A stretch of 48,758 bases of DNA, taken from positions 1 to 48,758 of the forward strand of contig JACPVC010000370.1 of assembly GCA_016191955.1 (NCBI GenBank), written 5' to 3'. Both the position numbers and the translations under genes were made by a program. Origin of the DNA: Chloroflexota bacterium. GTDB taxonomy: Bacteria > Chloroflexota > Anaerolineae > Anaerolineales > Villigracilaceae. Positions 35,815-44,142 of the stretch are shown here, piece by piece; the first letter of the stretch is position 1; each line of letters begins with the position of its first letter. Under the pieces are notes generated by a model. It was not told where the DNA came from, ran no database searches, and was given only the letters and a program-made list of their open reading frames with translations.

Positions 35815-37563
35815 ATGGCAGCCATATTGATCGGACTCGTGATCGGACTCCCCTGGTTGGGAGCCATCGTTCTCTGGCGCACGCGGGATGAAACCCCCCG
35901 CCTCCAACACACACTGGCAGTTGCTTTTTCCATCGCGGCCGGAGTCGCCTCCTTAGCCTTGATCCCCTTCGCCTCTGCGGAGACGGTTATCAGCTTCCCG
36001 ATGGGACGTTTCTTCGGCAGCCTAACCTTCACCGCAGACGGACTCGCCGTCACTCTGACTGCGATTGCCTGCGTGATCGGTTCGCTGGCGGTCGTCTTTT
36101 CGGTAGATTATATGCGCGGCGAGGAACAGTTGAGCCGTTATTACGCTTTCGTGCTGCTGTTCATCGGCGCGATGACGGGGTTGCTGTTGAGCGGCAATCT
36201 GCTCTTCATGTTCTTCTTCTGGGAGATCACCGCGCTATGTTCCTATGCTTTGATCTCTTTCTACAACGATGACCCGAAGGCTGTGGCGGGCGGCATCAAA
36301 GCCCTCATCATCACCCAGGTCGGCGGCGTCGGTTTGCTGGCGGGCGCGTTGACAACGTATGCAACGCTTGGCAGTTATCAAATTTCGGATTTACTTGCCG
36401 ATGCGGGTAAGATGCCCGCGGGTATTCTCGCTTTGGTTGCCTTCGGGGTTTTGGCAGCGGCTGCTGCAAAGTCGGCGCAGTTTCCATTTCATACCTGGCT
36501 GCCAGACGCGATGGAAGCGCCGACACCGATCAGCGCCCTTATCCATGCCGCCACGATGGTCAACGCGGGTGTGTATCTGCTGGCGCGTTTTTATCCGGCA
36601 TTCGAGCACGTCCCCGGTTGGAAGCTTTCCGTAACCGTCGTTGGTTTGGTCTCCGCATTGATAACAGCCTTCATGGCGTTGACCGCCACAGATTTGAAGC
36701 GCGCGCTGGCTTATTCGACCGTTAGTCAACTTGGGTACATGGTGTATGCGATTGGGGTGGGGGGCGTGTTTGCCAGCCAGTTCCATTTGTTGAGCCATGC
36801 GGTTTTCAAAGCCTTGTTGTTCCTCTCCGCGGGAGCGGTCATCCACTCGGCAGGGACGCGCGACATGCTCCGCATGGGCGCGTTGGGGAAACAGATGCCT
36901 TTCGCGCGCAATGTGTTTATTTTGGGCGCGCTGGCTCTGGCAGGTTTGCCGATCTTGAACGGCTTCTGGAGCAAGGAATTAGTTCTCGAAGCAGGTTTGG
37001 ATAGGGGACCGCTGTGGGCGTATATCGGCATGCTGCTCGGCGCAGGGATGACCGCCTTCTATACCTTGCGAATGACCTGGCTGGTCTTCTTCGGTGAGGT
37101 GCGTGAATCGTTACACGTCCATGATGCGGGGAAGGCGATGAAGGTCTCGCTTGGCTTGCTCGCCGTTGGGACGTTGACGACCTGGCTGCTGGCGGGTCCG
37201 TTCGGTGAAATGCTACATGAGACGCTGCCCTTCCACTCGATTCACAGGTTGAACCTCTCAGAATTGGCGCATGAAATTTTCACCGCTCCCGCCACATATG
37301 TAGCATTGTTGGTCGTCGCTTTCGGCTTAGTCATATTCTGGATGGTCAGGAACCAGCCAACAGTTAAGAACGAAGCGTGGATGGACTTCCTCAGCCGCGA
37401 AAGTTTCGGCTTCGATTGGTTGAATCGCCAGGTCGCGGCGCGGACCGTCCAATTCGCATCTGTTTTACAAAAGACACAAACGGGTGTGTTGAGTTGGAAT
37501 GTGGCGGGCATTCTCGGCGCCCTGCTGGCTGTATTGATCTTTTTGGTTTGGAGTGTGAGATGA
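35815..37563 (+). CDS. NuoL/MrpA-D-like antiporter subunit of group 4 hydrogenase
   Basis: The 582-aa product has about 14 transmembrane helices. The proton-channel signature residues are in MFFFWEITALCSYALI (Glu in the fifth helix), AKSAQFPFHTWLPDAMEAPTP and DLKRALAYSTVSQLGYM. Comparable NuoL proteins carry a long lateral helix at the C-terminus; here the last 100 residues include an amphipathic stretch and a final helix (AGILGALLAVLIFLVWSV), so a shortened version is possible. It starts 1 bp after the nuoK-like stop. It should translocate H+ or Na+. Confidence 0.93.
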   Translation: MAAILIGLVIGLPWLGAIVLWRTRDETPRLQHTLAVAFSIAAGVASLALIPFASAETVISFPMGRFFGSLTFTADGLAVTLTAIACVIGSLAVVFSVDYMRGEEQLSRYYAFVLLFIGAMTGLLLSGNLLFMFFFWEITALCSYALISFYNDDPKAVAGGIKALIITQVGGVGLLAGALTTYATLGSYQISDLLADAGKMPAGILALVAFGVLAAAAAKSAQFPFHTWLPDAMEAPTPISALIHAATMVNAGVYLLARFYPAFEHVPGWKLSVTVVGLVSALITAFMALTATDLKRALAYSTVSQLGYMVYAIGVGGVFASQFHLLSHAVFKALLFLSAGAVIHSAGTRDMLRMGALGKQMPFARNVFILGALALAGLPILNGFWSKELVLEAGLDRGPLWAYIGMLLGAGMTAFYTLRMTWLVFFGEVRESLHVHDAGKAMKVSLGLLAVGTLTTWLLAGPFGEMLHETLPFHSIHRLNLSELAHEIFTAPATYVALLVVAFGLVIFWMVRNQPTVKNEAWMDFLSRESFGFDWLNRQVAARTVQFASVLQKTQTGVLSWNVAGILGALLAVLIFLVWSVR

Positions 37564-39086
37564 ACCCGACATTATTTACGTGGATGATTGCCTTGCCGTT
37601 GGGCGTTTCGCCGCTGGTGTATCTGGCGGGGCGGCTCGGCTCGCACAAAATGGAATTAACGAATATCCGTTCGTGGCTGGTGCGCGGGTTGGCATTGTTG
37701 ACCTTGTCTGCAACCTGGCTATTATTCATTTTGAGTTGGGACAAGTTTATTGGCTCCAATGAAAATTTACAGTTCAATCTTGAATCCATCTGGCTGCGTG
37801 CCGATGGGGTGAGCTTTTTGTTGGCAGCCATGGTGTTGGGGTTGGGAACATTTGTGGTTTTGTTTTCGGGTCCGTATATCGCAGGGGAAGTGGGCGAGGA
37901 AAAATATTACGCGATGCTGCTGGCGATAGTGGGCATCATGATCGGGTTGGGGTGTGCCCGCGATCTGTTCAATTTGTGGATGTGGTTCGAGGCGATGGCG
38001 GTTTCTTCCTATTTGCTGGTTGCGTTTTATCGCGAGCATCCTGCATCACTCGAAGCGGGTATGAAGTATCTCGTGCAAAGCGCGACCGGCTCGGTGCTGG
38101 TGCTGTTGGGAATCGCATTGGTGCTCGGCAATACCGGCACGCTCGACATGGACAAAATCCGATTGGCGATCTCCGCTGCATCTTCGACCCCACTTGGGTT
38201 GGTGCTGGCAGGCGCGTTGTTTGTCATCGGCTTTGGAGTGAAAGTGGCGTTCGTGCCTCTGCATACCTGGCTGCCCGACGCGCACTCGCAAGCCCCAAGC
38301 GGGATCAGCGCCATGCTTTCGGGCGTGGTTATCGAAGCCGGTTTGGTGGCGATGCTGCGCGCGCTTTCCACGTTGGGCGGTTTTTCCGTTTCGTGGGGTA
38401 TGCTCCTGCTTGCTTTCGGCGCGTTGAACATGTTCTACGGGAACCTGATGGCGCTGCGGCAAACACAGATCAAGCGCATGCTGGCGTATTCGAGTTTGAG
38501 TCACATCGGCTATATCTTGATCGGTCTGGGTATTGCGCTGGTCAACGGCAGCCCGGCGGGGGCGCAGGGCGCGGCATTTCATCTTTTCAACCACACGATC
38601 ATGAAGGGCCTGGCATTCCTCGCGGTCGGCGCGTTGATGTTTGCGCTGCTCGATCAAAACGGGATCCATCGTCCGCTCGAAGTGAACGATCTATCCGGCG
38701 CGGCGCGTAAGTATCCGCTTGCAGCCTTGGCGCTCAGCATTGCCTTGCTGGCATTGGGCGGGCTGCCTCCGCTGGCAGGGTTTATGTCTAAGTGGCAGAT
38801 TTTTGTCGCGGGGTTTCAGGGTTCCAATCCTTGGTTGATGGGGTTGGTGATCTTCGCGGCGTTGAACAGCGTTCTGTCGTTGGCATATTACGCGCCTGTG
38901 GTCAACATGCTCTACCGCCGCAACGTGGGAGCGGTTGTGGAAGGCGGCGCGTCGATCCCGCTGACGATGAACATTCCGCTGGTCATCCTGGCTTTGGCGG
39001 TCGTTGTGATCGGTCTCTTGCCCTCGCTGATGAGCTGGTTGACCGAACCCGCCGCGCAGGCGTTCTTGGTTATGTTTGGAAAATAA
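37560..39086 (+). CDS. NuoN/NuoM/MrpD-like antiporter subunit of group 4 hydrogenase
   Basis: The 508-aa product starts with an ATG that overlaps the previous stop by 4 bp. Signature features are LFNLWMWFEAMAVSSYLLVA (Glu in helix 5), VKVAFVPLHTWLPDAHSQAPSG and QIKRMLAYSSLSHIGYIL. LALGGLPPLAGFMSKWQIF is also typical of this group. It is the second ion-translocating module of the complex. The following 206-bp gap contains repeats and splits the cluster into a membrane-antiporter half and a hydrogenase half. Confidence 0.93.
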   Translation: MNPTLFTWMIALPLGVSPLVYLAGRLGSHKMELTNIRSWLVRGLALLTLSATWLLFILSWDKFIGSNENLQFNLESIWLRADGVSFLLAAMVLGLGTFVVLFSGPYIAGEVGEEKYYAMLLAIVGIMIGLGCARDLFNLWMWFEAMAVSSYLLVAFYREHPASLEAGMKYLVQSATGSVLVLLGIALVLGNTGTLDMDKIRLAISAASSTPLGLVLAGALFVIGFGVKVAFVPLHTWLPDAHSQAPSGISAMLSGVVIEAGLVAMLRALSTLGGFSVSWGMLLLAFGALNMFYGNLMALRQTQIKRMLAYSSLSHIGYILIGLGIALVNGSPAGAQGAAFHLFNHTIMKGLAFLAVGALMFALLDQNGIHRPLEVNDLSGAARKYPLAALALSIALLALGGLPPLAGFMSKWQIFVAGFQGSNPWLMGLVIFAALNSVLSLAYYAPVVNMLYRRNVGAVVEGGASIPLTMNIPLVILALAVVVIGLLPSLMSWLTEPAAQAFLVMFGK

Positions 39087-39094
39087 CTATTTTC

Positions 39095-39175
39095 GGTAGT
39101 GGCTTTTCGTAAATGATGTAGCAGCGAGATACTATCTCGCTCTACGGTCACTATCATTTGTTACGACCCACTACC
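39095..39175. repeat. Long palindromic repeat inside the hydrogenase cluster
   Basis: GGTAGTGG (39095-39102) and CCACTACC (39168-39175) bound an 81-bp imperfect palindrome with inner arms AAATGAT/ATCATTT and GCGAGATA-CTATCTCGC. Folded RNA would make one long stem-loop 9 bp after the antiporter gene. Confidence 0.8.
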
Positions 39176-39185
39176 CTATTTTCGT

Positions 39186-39280
39186 CCTAAGCGAAGCGTA
39201 GCGCAGTCGAAGGATGTATCGCAACGACGCTTCGACTACGGGGCTGACGAACACAGCCCCTCCGCTCAGCGCGAATGAAT
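39186..39280. repeat. CTTCGACTACG-type repeat upstream of the NuoA-like gene
   Basis: GTAGCGCAGTCGAAG (39199-39213) and CTTCGACTAC (39230-39239) are inverted copies, followed by GGGGCTGACGAACACAGCCCC, which forms its own hairpin. Related TTCGACT/AGTCGAA pieces occur inside the element at 2659-2881, and a related GCGGAGCG-type piece at 43612-43660. Confidence 0.65.
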
Positions 39281-39292
39281 AAGGAGATTTAA

Positions 39293-39607
39293 ATGGCAGA
39301 TACACTTTTATCCCCGCTTTTTGCCTTCGTGATTTATGGACTGTTGGTCGGCATTCTTTCATTGGTCAGTAGGGCGGTTGCCATGCGTGGCAAGACGAGT
39401 CATGTAAAAACCAGCAGTTATGCCAGCGGCGAAGAGCATGATGCCGAACCCGCCGCGCCGGGGTATCGTCCGTTTTTTGTGGCGGCTTTGTTCTTTGCGG
39501 TTTTGCATCTCGGTGCGTTGATGTTGGGTACAAGCGGACTTGCACCGGTCAGCCTCGTTTATCTCGGCGGATTGTTGCTCGCCTTGCTGGCGCTCATTCT
39601 TGGTTAG
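39293..39607 (+). CDS. NuoA-like small membrane subunit
   Basis: The 104-aa product starts 6 bp after AAGGAG. Three transmembrane helices are arranged as in NuoA/ND3: helix 1, then a polar loop (SSYASGEEHDAEPAAPGYRPF), then two helices. The loop resembles the NuoA pattern Ser-Pro-Tyr-Glu-Cys-Gly, but the cysteine is replaced by serine and the second helix has LHLGALML in place of the usual acidic pair. It is the first gene of the hydrogenase half. Assignment rests on size, topology and position between membrane and NuoB-like genes. Confidence 0.75.
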   Translation: MADTLLSPLFAFVIYGLLVGILSLVSRAVAMRGKTSHVKTSSYASGEEHDAEPAAPGYRPFFVAALFFAVLHLGALMLGTSGLAPVSLVYLGGLLLALLALILG

Positions 39608-39617
39608 GAGTCGATTT

Positions 39618-40121
39618 ATGAATATTTCACAAAATTATGTCGATCAGATCATACAGAAGATCAGCACCTGGGCACGGGTGAATTCGCCCTGGGCGATTCA
39701 TTTCAACAGCGGTTCATGTAACGGATGCGACATTGAAATCCTGGCGACGCTCACCCCACACTACGATGTTGAACGCTTTGGGATCAAATTGCGCGGCAGC
39801 CCGCGTCATGCCGACGTGTTGATCTGCACTGGTCCCGTTACGCGGCAGGCGCGCGACAGGTTGATGCGTATTTACGAACAAATGCCTGAGCCGAAATTTG
39901 TCATCGCCGTCGGTTCGTGCGGAATTTCTGGCGGCGTATTTCAGGGCTGCTACAACGTGGAAGGTCACATCGACGAGGTTCTGCCGGTGGATGCGTTCAT
40001 CCCCGGCTGCCCGCCGCGCCCGGAGGCGATCATCGATGGAGTTATCAAATTGCTGACACATATTCAAAACGGCACACGCCCGGCGCTTGTCATCAAGCCT
40101 GGTATTAAGGAGGCTGTATGA
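39618..40121 (+). CDS. Hydrogenase small subunit, NuoB-like
   Basis: The 167-aa product starts at the ATG at 39618. It binds the proximal [4Fe-4S] cluster: C34 and C37 in SGSCNGCDIEI, a third cysteine in AVGSCGISGG and a fourth in IPGCPPRPE. This single-cluster small subunit is characteristic of group 4 [NiFe] hydrogenases and complex I. Its stop overlaps the start of the large subunit by 4 bp. A longer upstream reading frame overlaps the NuoA-like gene and is not used. Confidence 0.95.
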   Translation: MNISQNYVDQIIQKISTWARVNSPWAIHFNSGSCNGCDIEILATLTPHYDVERFGIKLRGSPRHADVLICTGPVTRQARDRLMRIYEQMPEPKFVIAVGSCGISGGVFQGCYNVEGHIDEVLPVDAFIPGCPPRPEAIIDGVIKLLTHIQNGTRPALVIKPGIKEAV

Positions 40122-41785
40122 CCACCGAAGCTTATCTTCAACGCGCCGGGGAAATCCTTGCTCCATTTGCGAAAGGCACGAACAATCCTGAATCGAATCG
40201 CCTGGATGTGCAGATTGCCGCCAGCGACCTGCCAGCCGCCGCATCCGCATTGACGGACGCCTCGTGGGGGTATCTGGCTGCCATCACCGGCATGGACCAT
40301 GGCGCGGAAGCCAATGAACTCGAAGCGCTCTATCATTTCTGCGAGGGATCGGCGGTCACAACCCTGCGCGTCCGTTTGCCGCGCGTGGATTGCCCCGAAA
40401 TCCCATCTGTCAGCGGGATGATCCCGGTCGCATCTTTCTTCGAGCGTGAGTTAGGCGAAATGCTCGGCGTAACAGTCGTCGACACGCCGGATGCGTCGCG
40501 TCTCTTTTTGCCGGACGATTGGCCTGATCGTGTGTATCCGCTGCGGCAGGGATTCAAACCGGAACAGGCGGCTTCGATCCAGCCGAATAAAACGCCTGAG
40601 CCGAGTAAAGCCGGAAATAAATTCATCGTCCCCATCGGACCGCAGCATCCCGCCTTGAAGGAGCCGGGTCACTTTGAATTCACTGTGGATGGCGAGATCA
40701 TTACCGGCGCGCGCATGCGTTTGGGATACGTCCATCGCGGCATCGAAAAAGCCACCGAAGAACGCAATTGGATTCAGAATTTGTATCTGTTGGAACGCAT
40801 CTGCGGGATTTGCTCGCACACGCATACCAGCGCCTACAGCCAGGGTGTGGAAAAATTGGCGCAGGTGGAAGTACCCCACCGCGCCCTTGCCATTCGCGAA
40901 TTAGTTGCCGGTCTCGAACGCATCCATAGTCATTTGCTTTGGTTGGGTGTGGTTGCGCATGAAGCCGGGTTCGATACGCTCTTCATGTACTCCTGGCGCG
41001 ACCGCGAGACGGTCATGAACCTGCTGGAAGAATTGACCGGCAATCGCGTAAATTACTCGATCTGTGTGTTGGGCGGCGTTAAACATGACATCGTTGCGGA
41101 ACATTCTGCCTCGATCCATAAGGCATTGGATTTTCTCGAAGAGCGCATCCGCTATTATCTCGATATCGTCACTTCCGATACCACCTTCCTGCAACGCACA
41201 CGCGGGGTTGGCACCATGACTCATGCCGAAGCAATACGCTTCGGCGCTTTGGGACCCACCGCTCGCGCTTCGGGAGTCACTCGTGACATCCGCCTCGATG
41301 CGCCATACGGAGCCTACAAACGTTTCCCCGTCAGCCTCATCACCGATGAGCGCGGCGACCTGGAGGCGCGTTTTGTCGTGCGCATGAAGGAGTTGCTGGT
41401 AACCTGCTTCACCATCCGCACCATTGTGGATAACATGCCGTCTGGCGAGATTGCCGTCAGGTTCCCGCGCAAAATCCCGGCTGGCGAAACCGTCAGCCGT
41501 GTAGAAGCGCCGCGTGGCGAAGCCTTCTACTACATCAAAAGCGGCGGCGGTGAAAGCCCGCTTCGTCTGCATATCCGTACCCCAAGCCTGTGCAACTGGA
41601 CCTCGGTCATCAATAAAGCGGTTGGGCACCAACTCGCCGATGCACCGATGCTGATCGCCGGAATGGATCCCTGTTTCTCGTGCAATGACCGCATGGTCAC
41701 CGTCCGCAGGAAAGATGACATGAAGACACTCTCATGGTCAGAGTTGCGCGAATATGGCATTAAAAAATATGGGCAGAAAAAATAA
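40118..41785 (+). CDS. Group 4 [NiFe] hydrogenase large subunit, NuoC-NuoD fusion (HycE-like)
   Basis: The 555-aa product has a NuoC-like domain at residues 1-150 (GMIPVASFFERELGEMLGV near the end), and a NuoD-like catalytic domain from about residue 167 (FIVPIGPQHPALKEPGHFEF). The nickel-iron ligands are all present: C229 and C232 in RICGICSHTH, and C519 and C522 in DPCFSCNDR. So this is a true hydrogenase and not a complex I subunit, which has lost these cysteines. About 30 residues follow the last ligand, to be removed by the maturation protease. It produces or consumes H2 on the cytoplasmic side. Confidence 0.96.
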   Translation: MTTEAYLQRAGEILAPFAKGTNNPESNRLDVQIAASDLPAAASALTDASWGYLAAITGMDHGAEANELEALYHFCEGSAVTTLRVRLPRVDCPEIPSVSGMIPVASFFERELGEMLGVTVVDTPDASRLFLPDDWPDRVYPLRQGFKPEQAASIQPNKTPEPSKAGNKFIVPIGPQHPALKEPGHFEFTVDGEIITGARMRLGYVHRGIEKATEERNWIQNLYLLERICGICSHTHTSAYSQGVEKLAQVEVPHRALAIRELVAGLERIHSHLLWLGVVAHEAGFDTLFMYSWRDRETVMNLLEELTGNRVNYSICVLGGVKHDIVAEHSASIHKALDFLEERIRYYLDIVTSDTTFLQRTRGVGTMTHAEAIRFGALGPTARASGVTRDIRLDAPYGAYKRFPVSLITDERGDLEARFVVRMKELLVTCFTIRTIVDNMPSGEIAVRFPRKIPAGETVSRVEAPRGEAFYYIKSGGGESPLRLHIRTPSLCNWTSVINKAVGHQLADAPMLIAGMDPCFSCNDRMVTVRRKDDMKTLSWSELREYGIKKYGQKK

Positions 41786-41799
41786 GGATTGCTAACAAG

Positions 41800-42723
41800 A
41801 TGACACCCCTGACTGCTCTACTTTCCATCATGTTCTTCCCGGCGGGTCTCACCCTCATTTTGAGCGGGATGCTCTACGAATGGGCGGACCGAAAACTGGT
41901 GGCGCGCTTCCAGAACCGCATCGGACCACGCTGGTTCCAGCCTCTGGCAGACACCATCAAACTGCTTACGAAAGAGGAAATCAAACCACAGGGCTTGAAC
42001 TATATTCTTTTCTACGGTCTGCCCATTGTGGCATTGACCGGCGCATTGACCGCCGCCTTGTACGCGCCTGTCCTTGGCTTGCCTCCCATCTATTCCTTTC
42101 CCGGCGATCTCATCGTTACGCTTTACCTGCTATCCCTGCTGACGATGTGTACGGGTCTGGCAGGCTGGAACGGCTCCAGCCGCTTCAGTGTGATCGGCGC
42201 GACGCGCTCCTTCACGCAACTCTTCGCCTACGAAGCGCCCTTCCTGCTGGCGCTGCTGGGTCCCGCGATGGCTGCCAATTCCTGGGTCATCAAAGATGTG
42301 GGCGTGTACGCGCAAACTCATTGGATGATCTTCACACAGCCGGTGGGCTTCATCATCGCCCTGATCGGCTTGATGGGCAAGCTCGAACTCCCGCCTTTCG
42401 ACGCCCCCGAAGCCGAGACCGAAATCGTCGCCGGCGCATTGACGGAATATTCCGGGCGCGGACTGGCGCTGTTCCACATCGGCAAATCGGTGGAGCTGGT
42501 CGTGGCGATAAGCCTCGTGACCGCATTTTATCTGGGCGGCATCGGGAACCCATTCCTCTTCCTGCTCAAGACGTCGGTGATTCTGCTCATGATGGCAATG
42601 TTACAGTCCATCCTGACCCGCCTGCGCATCGACCAGACCGTGGGTATGTGGTGGCGCTTCGGAGCGCTGCTGGCGCTTTTGCAATTTCTCGTCATGGTTC
42701 TCTTGAAAGGATGGCTGGCATGA
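41800..42723 (+). CDS. NuoH/HycD-like membrane anchor subunit
   Basis: The 307-aa product has about eight transmembrane helices. Family marks are GMLYEWADRKLVARFQNRIGP (residues 27-47), with PLADTIKLLTKEE after it, and the charged loop ELPPFDAPEAETEIVAGALTE with the acidic residues that couple electron transfer to ion movement. It links the soluble hydrogenase module to the membrane arm. The stop overlaps the next start by 4 bp. Confidence 0.95.
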   Translation: MTPLTALLSIMFFPAGLTLILSGMLYEWADRKLVARFQNRIGPRWFQPLADTIKLLTKEEIKPQGLNYILFYGLPIVALTGALTAALYAPVLGLPPIYSFPGDLIVTLYLLSLLTMCTGLAGWNGSSRFSVIGATRSFTQLFAYEAPFLLALLGPAMAANSWVIKDVGVYAQTHWMIFTQPVGFIIALIGLMGKLELPPFDAPEAETEIVAGALTEYSGRGLALFHIGKSVELVVAISLVTAFYLGGIGNPFLFLLKTSVILLMMAMLQSILTRLRIDQTVGMWWRFGALLALLQFLVMVLLKGWLA

Positions 42724-43145
42724 AAATCGGATCGATGTTGAAAGATGTTTTAATTTCTTTTTTCTCCGCGCCGATCACGGAGAAATATCCCTTCGAAAGA
42801 CCGGAGACCGCCGACCGCTTCCGGGGCAAATTATTTTACGACCCCGCGAAATGCACGGGCTGTAATTTGTGTTCCAAAGACTGCCCGGCAAAGGCGCTCG
42901 AAATCGTCGTCATCGACCGCGCCGCCAAACGGTTCGTCGCGCGGTACGATATGGACAAATGTGTTTATTGCGCCCAGTGCATTCAATCGTGCAAATTCAA
43001 ATGCATCGGCATGTCGAACGAAGATTGGGAACTGGCGGCGCTCACCAAGGAGTTGTTCACGGTCACCTACGGAAAGGAAGAGGATATTGCCCGCCTCCTG
43101 GAAGGAAACGCTCTCCCAAACGCTGAACCGATCAAGGCGGGATGA
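42720..43145 (+). CDS. NuoI/HycF-like polyferredoxin subunit
   Basis: The 141-aa product binds two [4Fe-4S] clusters: C45, C48, C51 and C55 in CTGCNLCSKDCP, and C81, C84, C87 and C91 in CVYCAQCIQSC. The second motif has Lys after the last cysteine where Pro is common. It should accept electrons from reduced ferredoxin and pass them to the NuoB-like subunit. No NADH-binding NuoE/F/G genes accompany it, so the complex is expected to use ferredoxin. Its stop codon contains the ATG of the likely original protease start (ATGA). Confidence 0.95.
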   Translation: MKIGSMLKDVLISFFSAPITEKYPFERPETADRFRGKLFYDPAKCTGCNLCSKDCPAKALEIVVIDRAAKRFVARYDMDKCVYCAQCIQSCKFKCIGMSNEDWELAALTKELFTVTYGKEEDIARLLEGNALPNAEPIKAG

Positions 43146-43611
43146 CCGCCTCACCCTCCCTCGAACCTGCCTCGTGGGAGTTGGCAGTGACCTACGCGGA
43201 GACGACTCCGCCGGGCTGATGGCGGTGCGCGCCTTGCTTGAATATAAAAGCATTGCAAACGCGCCTCATCTTCTTGTCTTGGAAGGCGGTCCCGCCCCTG
43301 AAAATCACACCGGCAAAATTCGCGCCTTTCAGCCTGAACTGGTTCTATTCATCGATGCTGCCCACATCGGCGAGTTGCCTGGCACAACCCAGTGGATTCC
43401 GCTCGGTGACATTGACGGAATGAGCGCATCATCCCATTCGCTGCCGCTTTCGATGGTGGCGAATTATCTCAAACTTGAAATCGGTTGTGATGTTGCAGTC
43501 TTGGGTATCCAACCAGAGCAAAATGAGGTCAGTGGGGAGCTGAGTCCCCTGGTCCACGCGGCGGTGGATGAAATCGTTACTGAATTACTACGGGCATTGT
43601 GTTCGTCCTGA
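43087..43611 (+). CDS. Hydrogenase maturation protease (HycI/HybD family), start disturbed
   Basis: The family core is GVGSDLRGDDSAGLMAV (glutamate-type metal site replaced by the usual Asp region), then LFIDAAHIGE and SSHSLPLSMVANYL with the likely metal-binding Asp and His. It cleaves the C-terminal tail of the large subunit after nickel insertion. In this frame the only starts are a TTG at 43087, well inside the upstream gene, or a GTG within the first beta strand. An ATGA-type start at 43142 is out of frame by one base, so a 1-bp loss around 43150-43165 is suspected. The function is clear, the start is not. Confidence 0.8.
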   Translation: MPASWKETLSQTLNRSRRDDRLTLPRTCLVGVGSDLRGDDSAGLMAVRALLEYKSIANAPHLLVLEGGPAPENHTGKIRAFQPELVLFIDAAHIGELPGTTQWIPLGDIDGMSASSHSLPLSMVANYLKLEIGCDVAVLGIQPEQNEVSGELSPLVHAAVDEIVTELLRALCSS

Positions 43612-43763
43612 GCGGAGCGACGAGTGAACGCCGAGGAGCGCAGGCGAAGGGTGAGGGATGCAAGAAAGTAAAATCGCGTAAGTTGAGTAATTAATGGAAG
43701 TTGCCACCGTGCTGAATTTTCGCCAGTTTTAACGCACACCTGCTCTGGCGGGCGGTGCCAGGG

Positions 43764-43822
43764 AAGACGCAAAGCCGCAAAGAAAAAGCATTAAATCTTG
43801 GCGCCTTCGTGTCTTTGCTTTA
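43764..43822. repeat. Inverted repeat of the ACGCAAAG/CTTTGCGT type
   Basis: AAGACGCAAAGCCGCAAAG on the left and TTGGCGCCTTCGTGTCTTTGC on the right are imperfect complements around an AT-rich loop. This is a common dispersed intergenic repeat type. Confidence 0.6.
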
Positions 43823-43868
43823 AGAATTTCGATTAAAAGTTCAAGAAATAAAGGTAGAAACTTGAGCT

Positions 43869-43982
43869 AATTATTGCCGTAATATCTGGCGTTGTTTTGC
43901 TGTTCCTTTGCCCGCGCGGGGATGAACCCCCGCGCTATTCTTACAAAGCCCGCTAAAGCGGACTCGGATTACGGTAATTATT
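43869..43982. repeat. Large palindrome with CCCGCGCGGGG core
   Basis: The outer arms AATTATTGCCGTAAT (43869-43883) and ATTACGGTAATTATT (43969-43983) are near-perfect inverses. Inside are GCGCGGGGATGAACCCCCGCGC and GCCCGCTAAAGCGGAC, each able to form its own stem. Confidence 0.75.
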
Positions 43983-44142
43983 TTTAAAACTTTATCAGTC
44001 GTTACTTTCCGAGGCAAATCGCGACTAAAGTCGCTACTACGCCATTAAGCAATCAAGATGATCCTGAATAAGACTTTGATCTTGGTTTCATGCCTGTTAA
44101 CCGGCTTTGCTACAACCATAGGTACTGCCAAGGCAGGAAGGA

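Larger units (their letters stand above)
43612..44142. other. Gene-free stretch made of several repeats
   Basis: These 531 bp separate convergent operons. In order it holds a GAGCGGAGCGACGAG/GGATGCAAGAAAG block that ends in GCGTAAGTTGAG (43680-43691, the MITE terminus type), a GACGCAAAG...CTTTGC inverted repeat (43764-43822) and a long palindrome (43869-43982). I see no gene, tRNA or obvious intrinsic terminator. Confidence 0.7.

Noticed and set aside
40118..41785. Reading the 34948-43145 cluster as respiratory complex I (NADH:quinone oxidoreductase)
   Set aside because: All four Ni-ligand cysteines are present in the NuoCD-like subunit, a maturation protease follows, and no NuoE/F/G genes exist.
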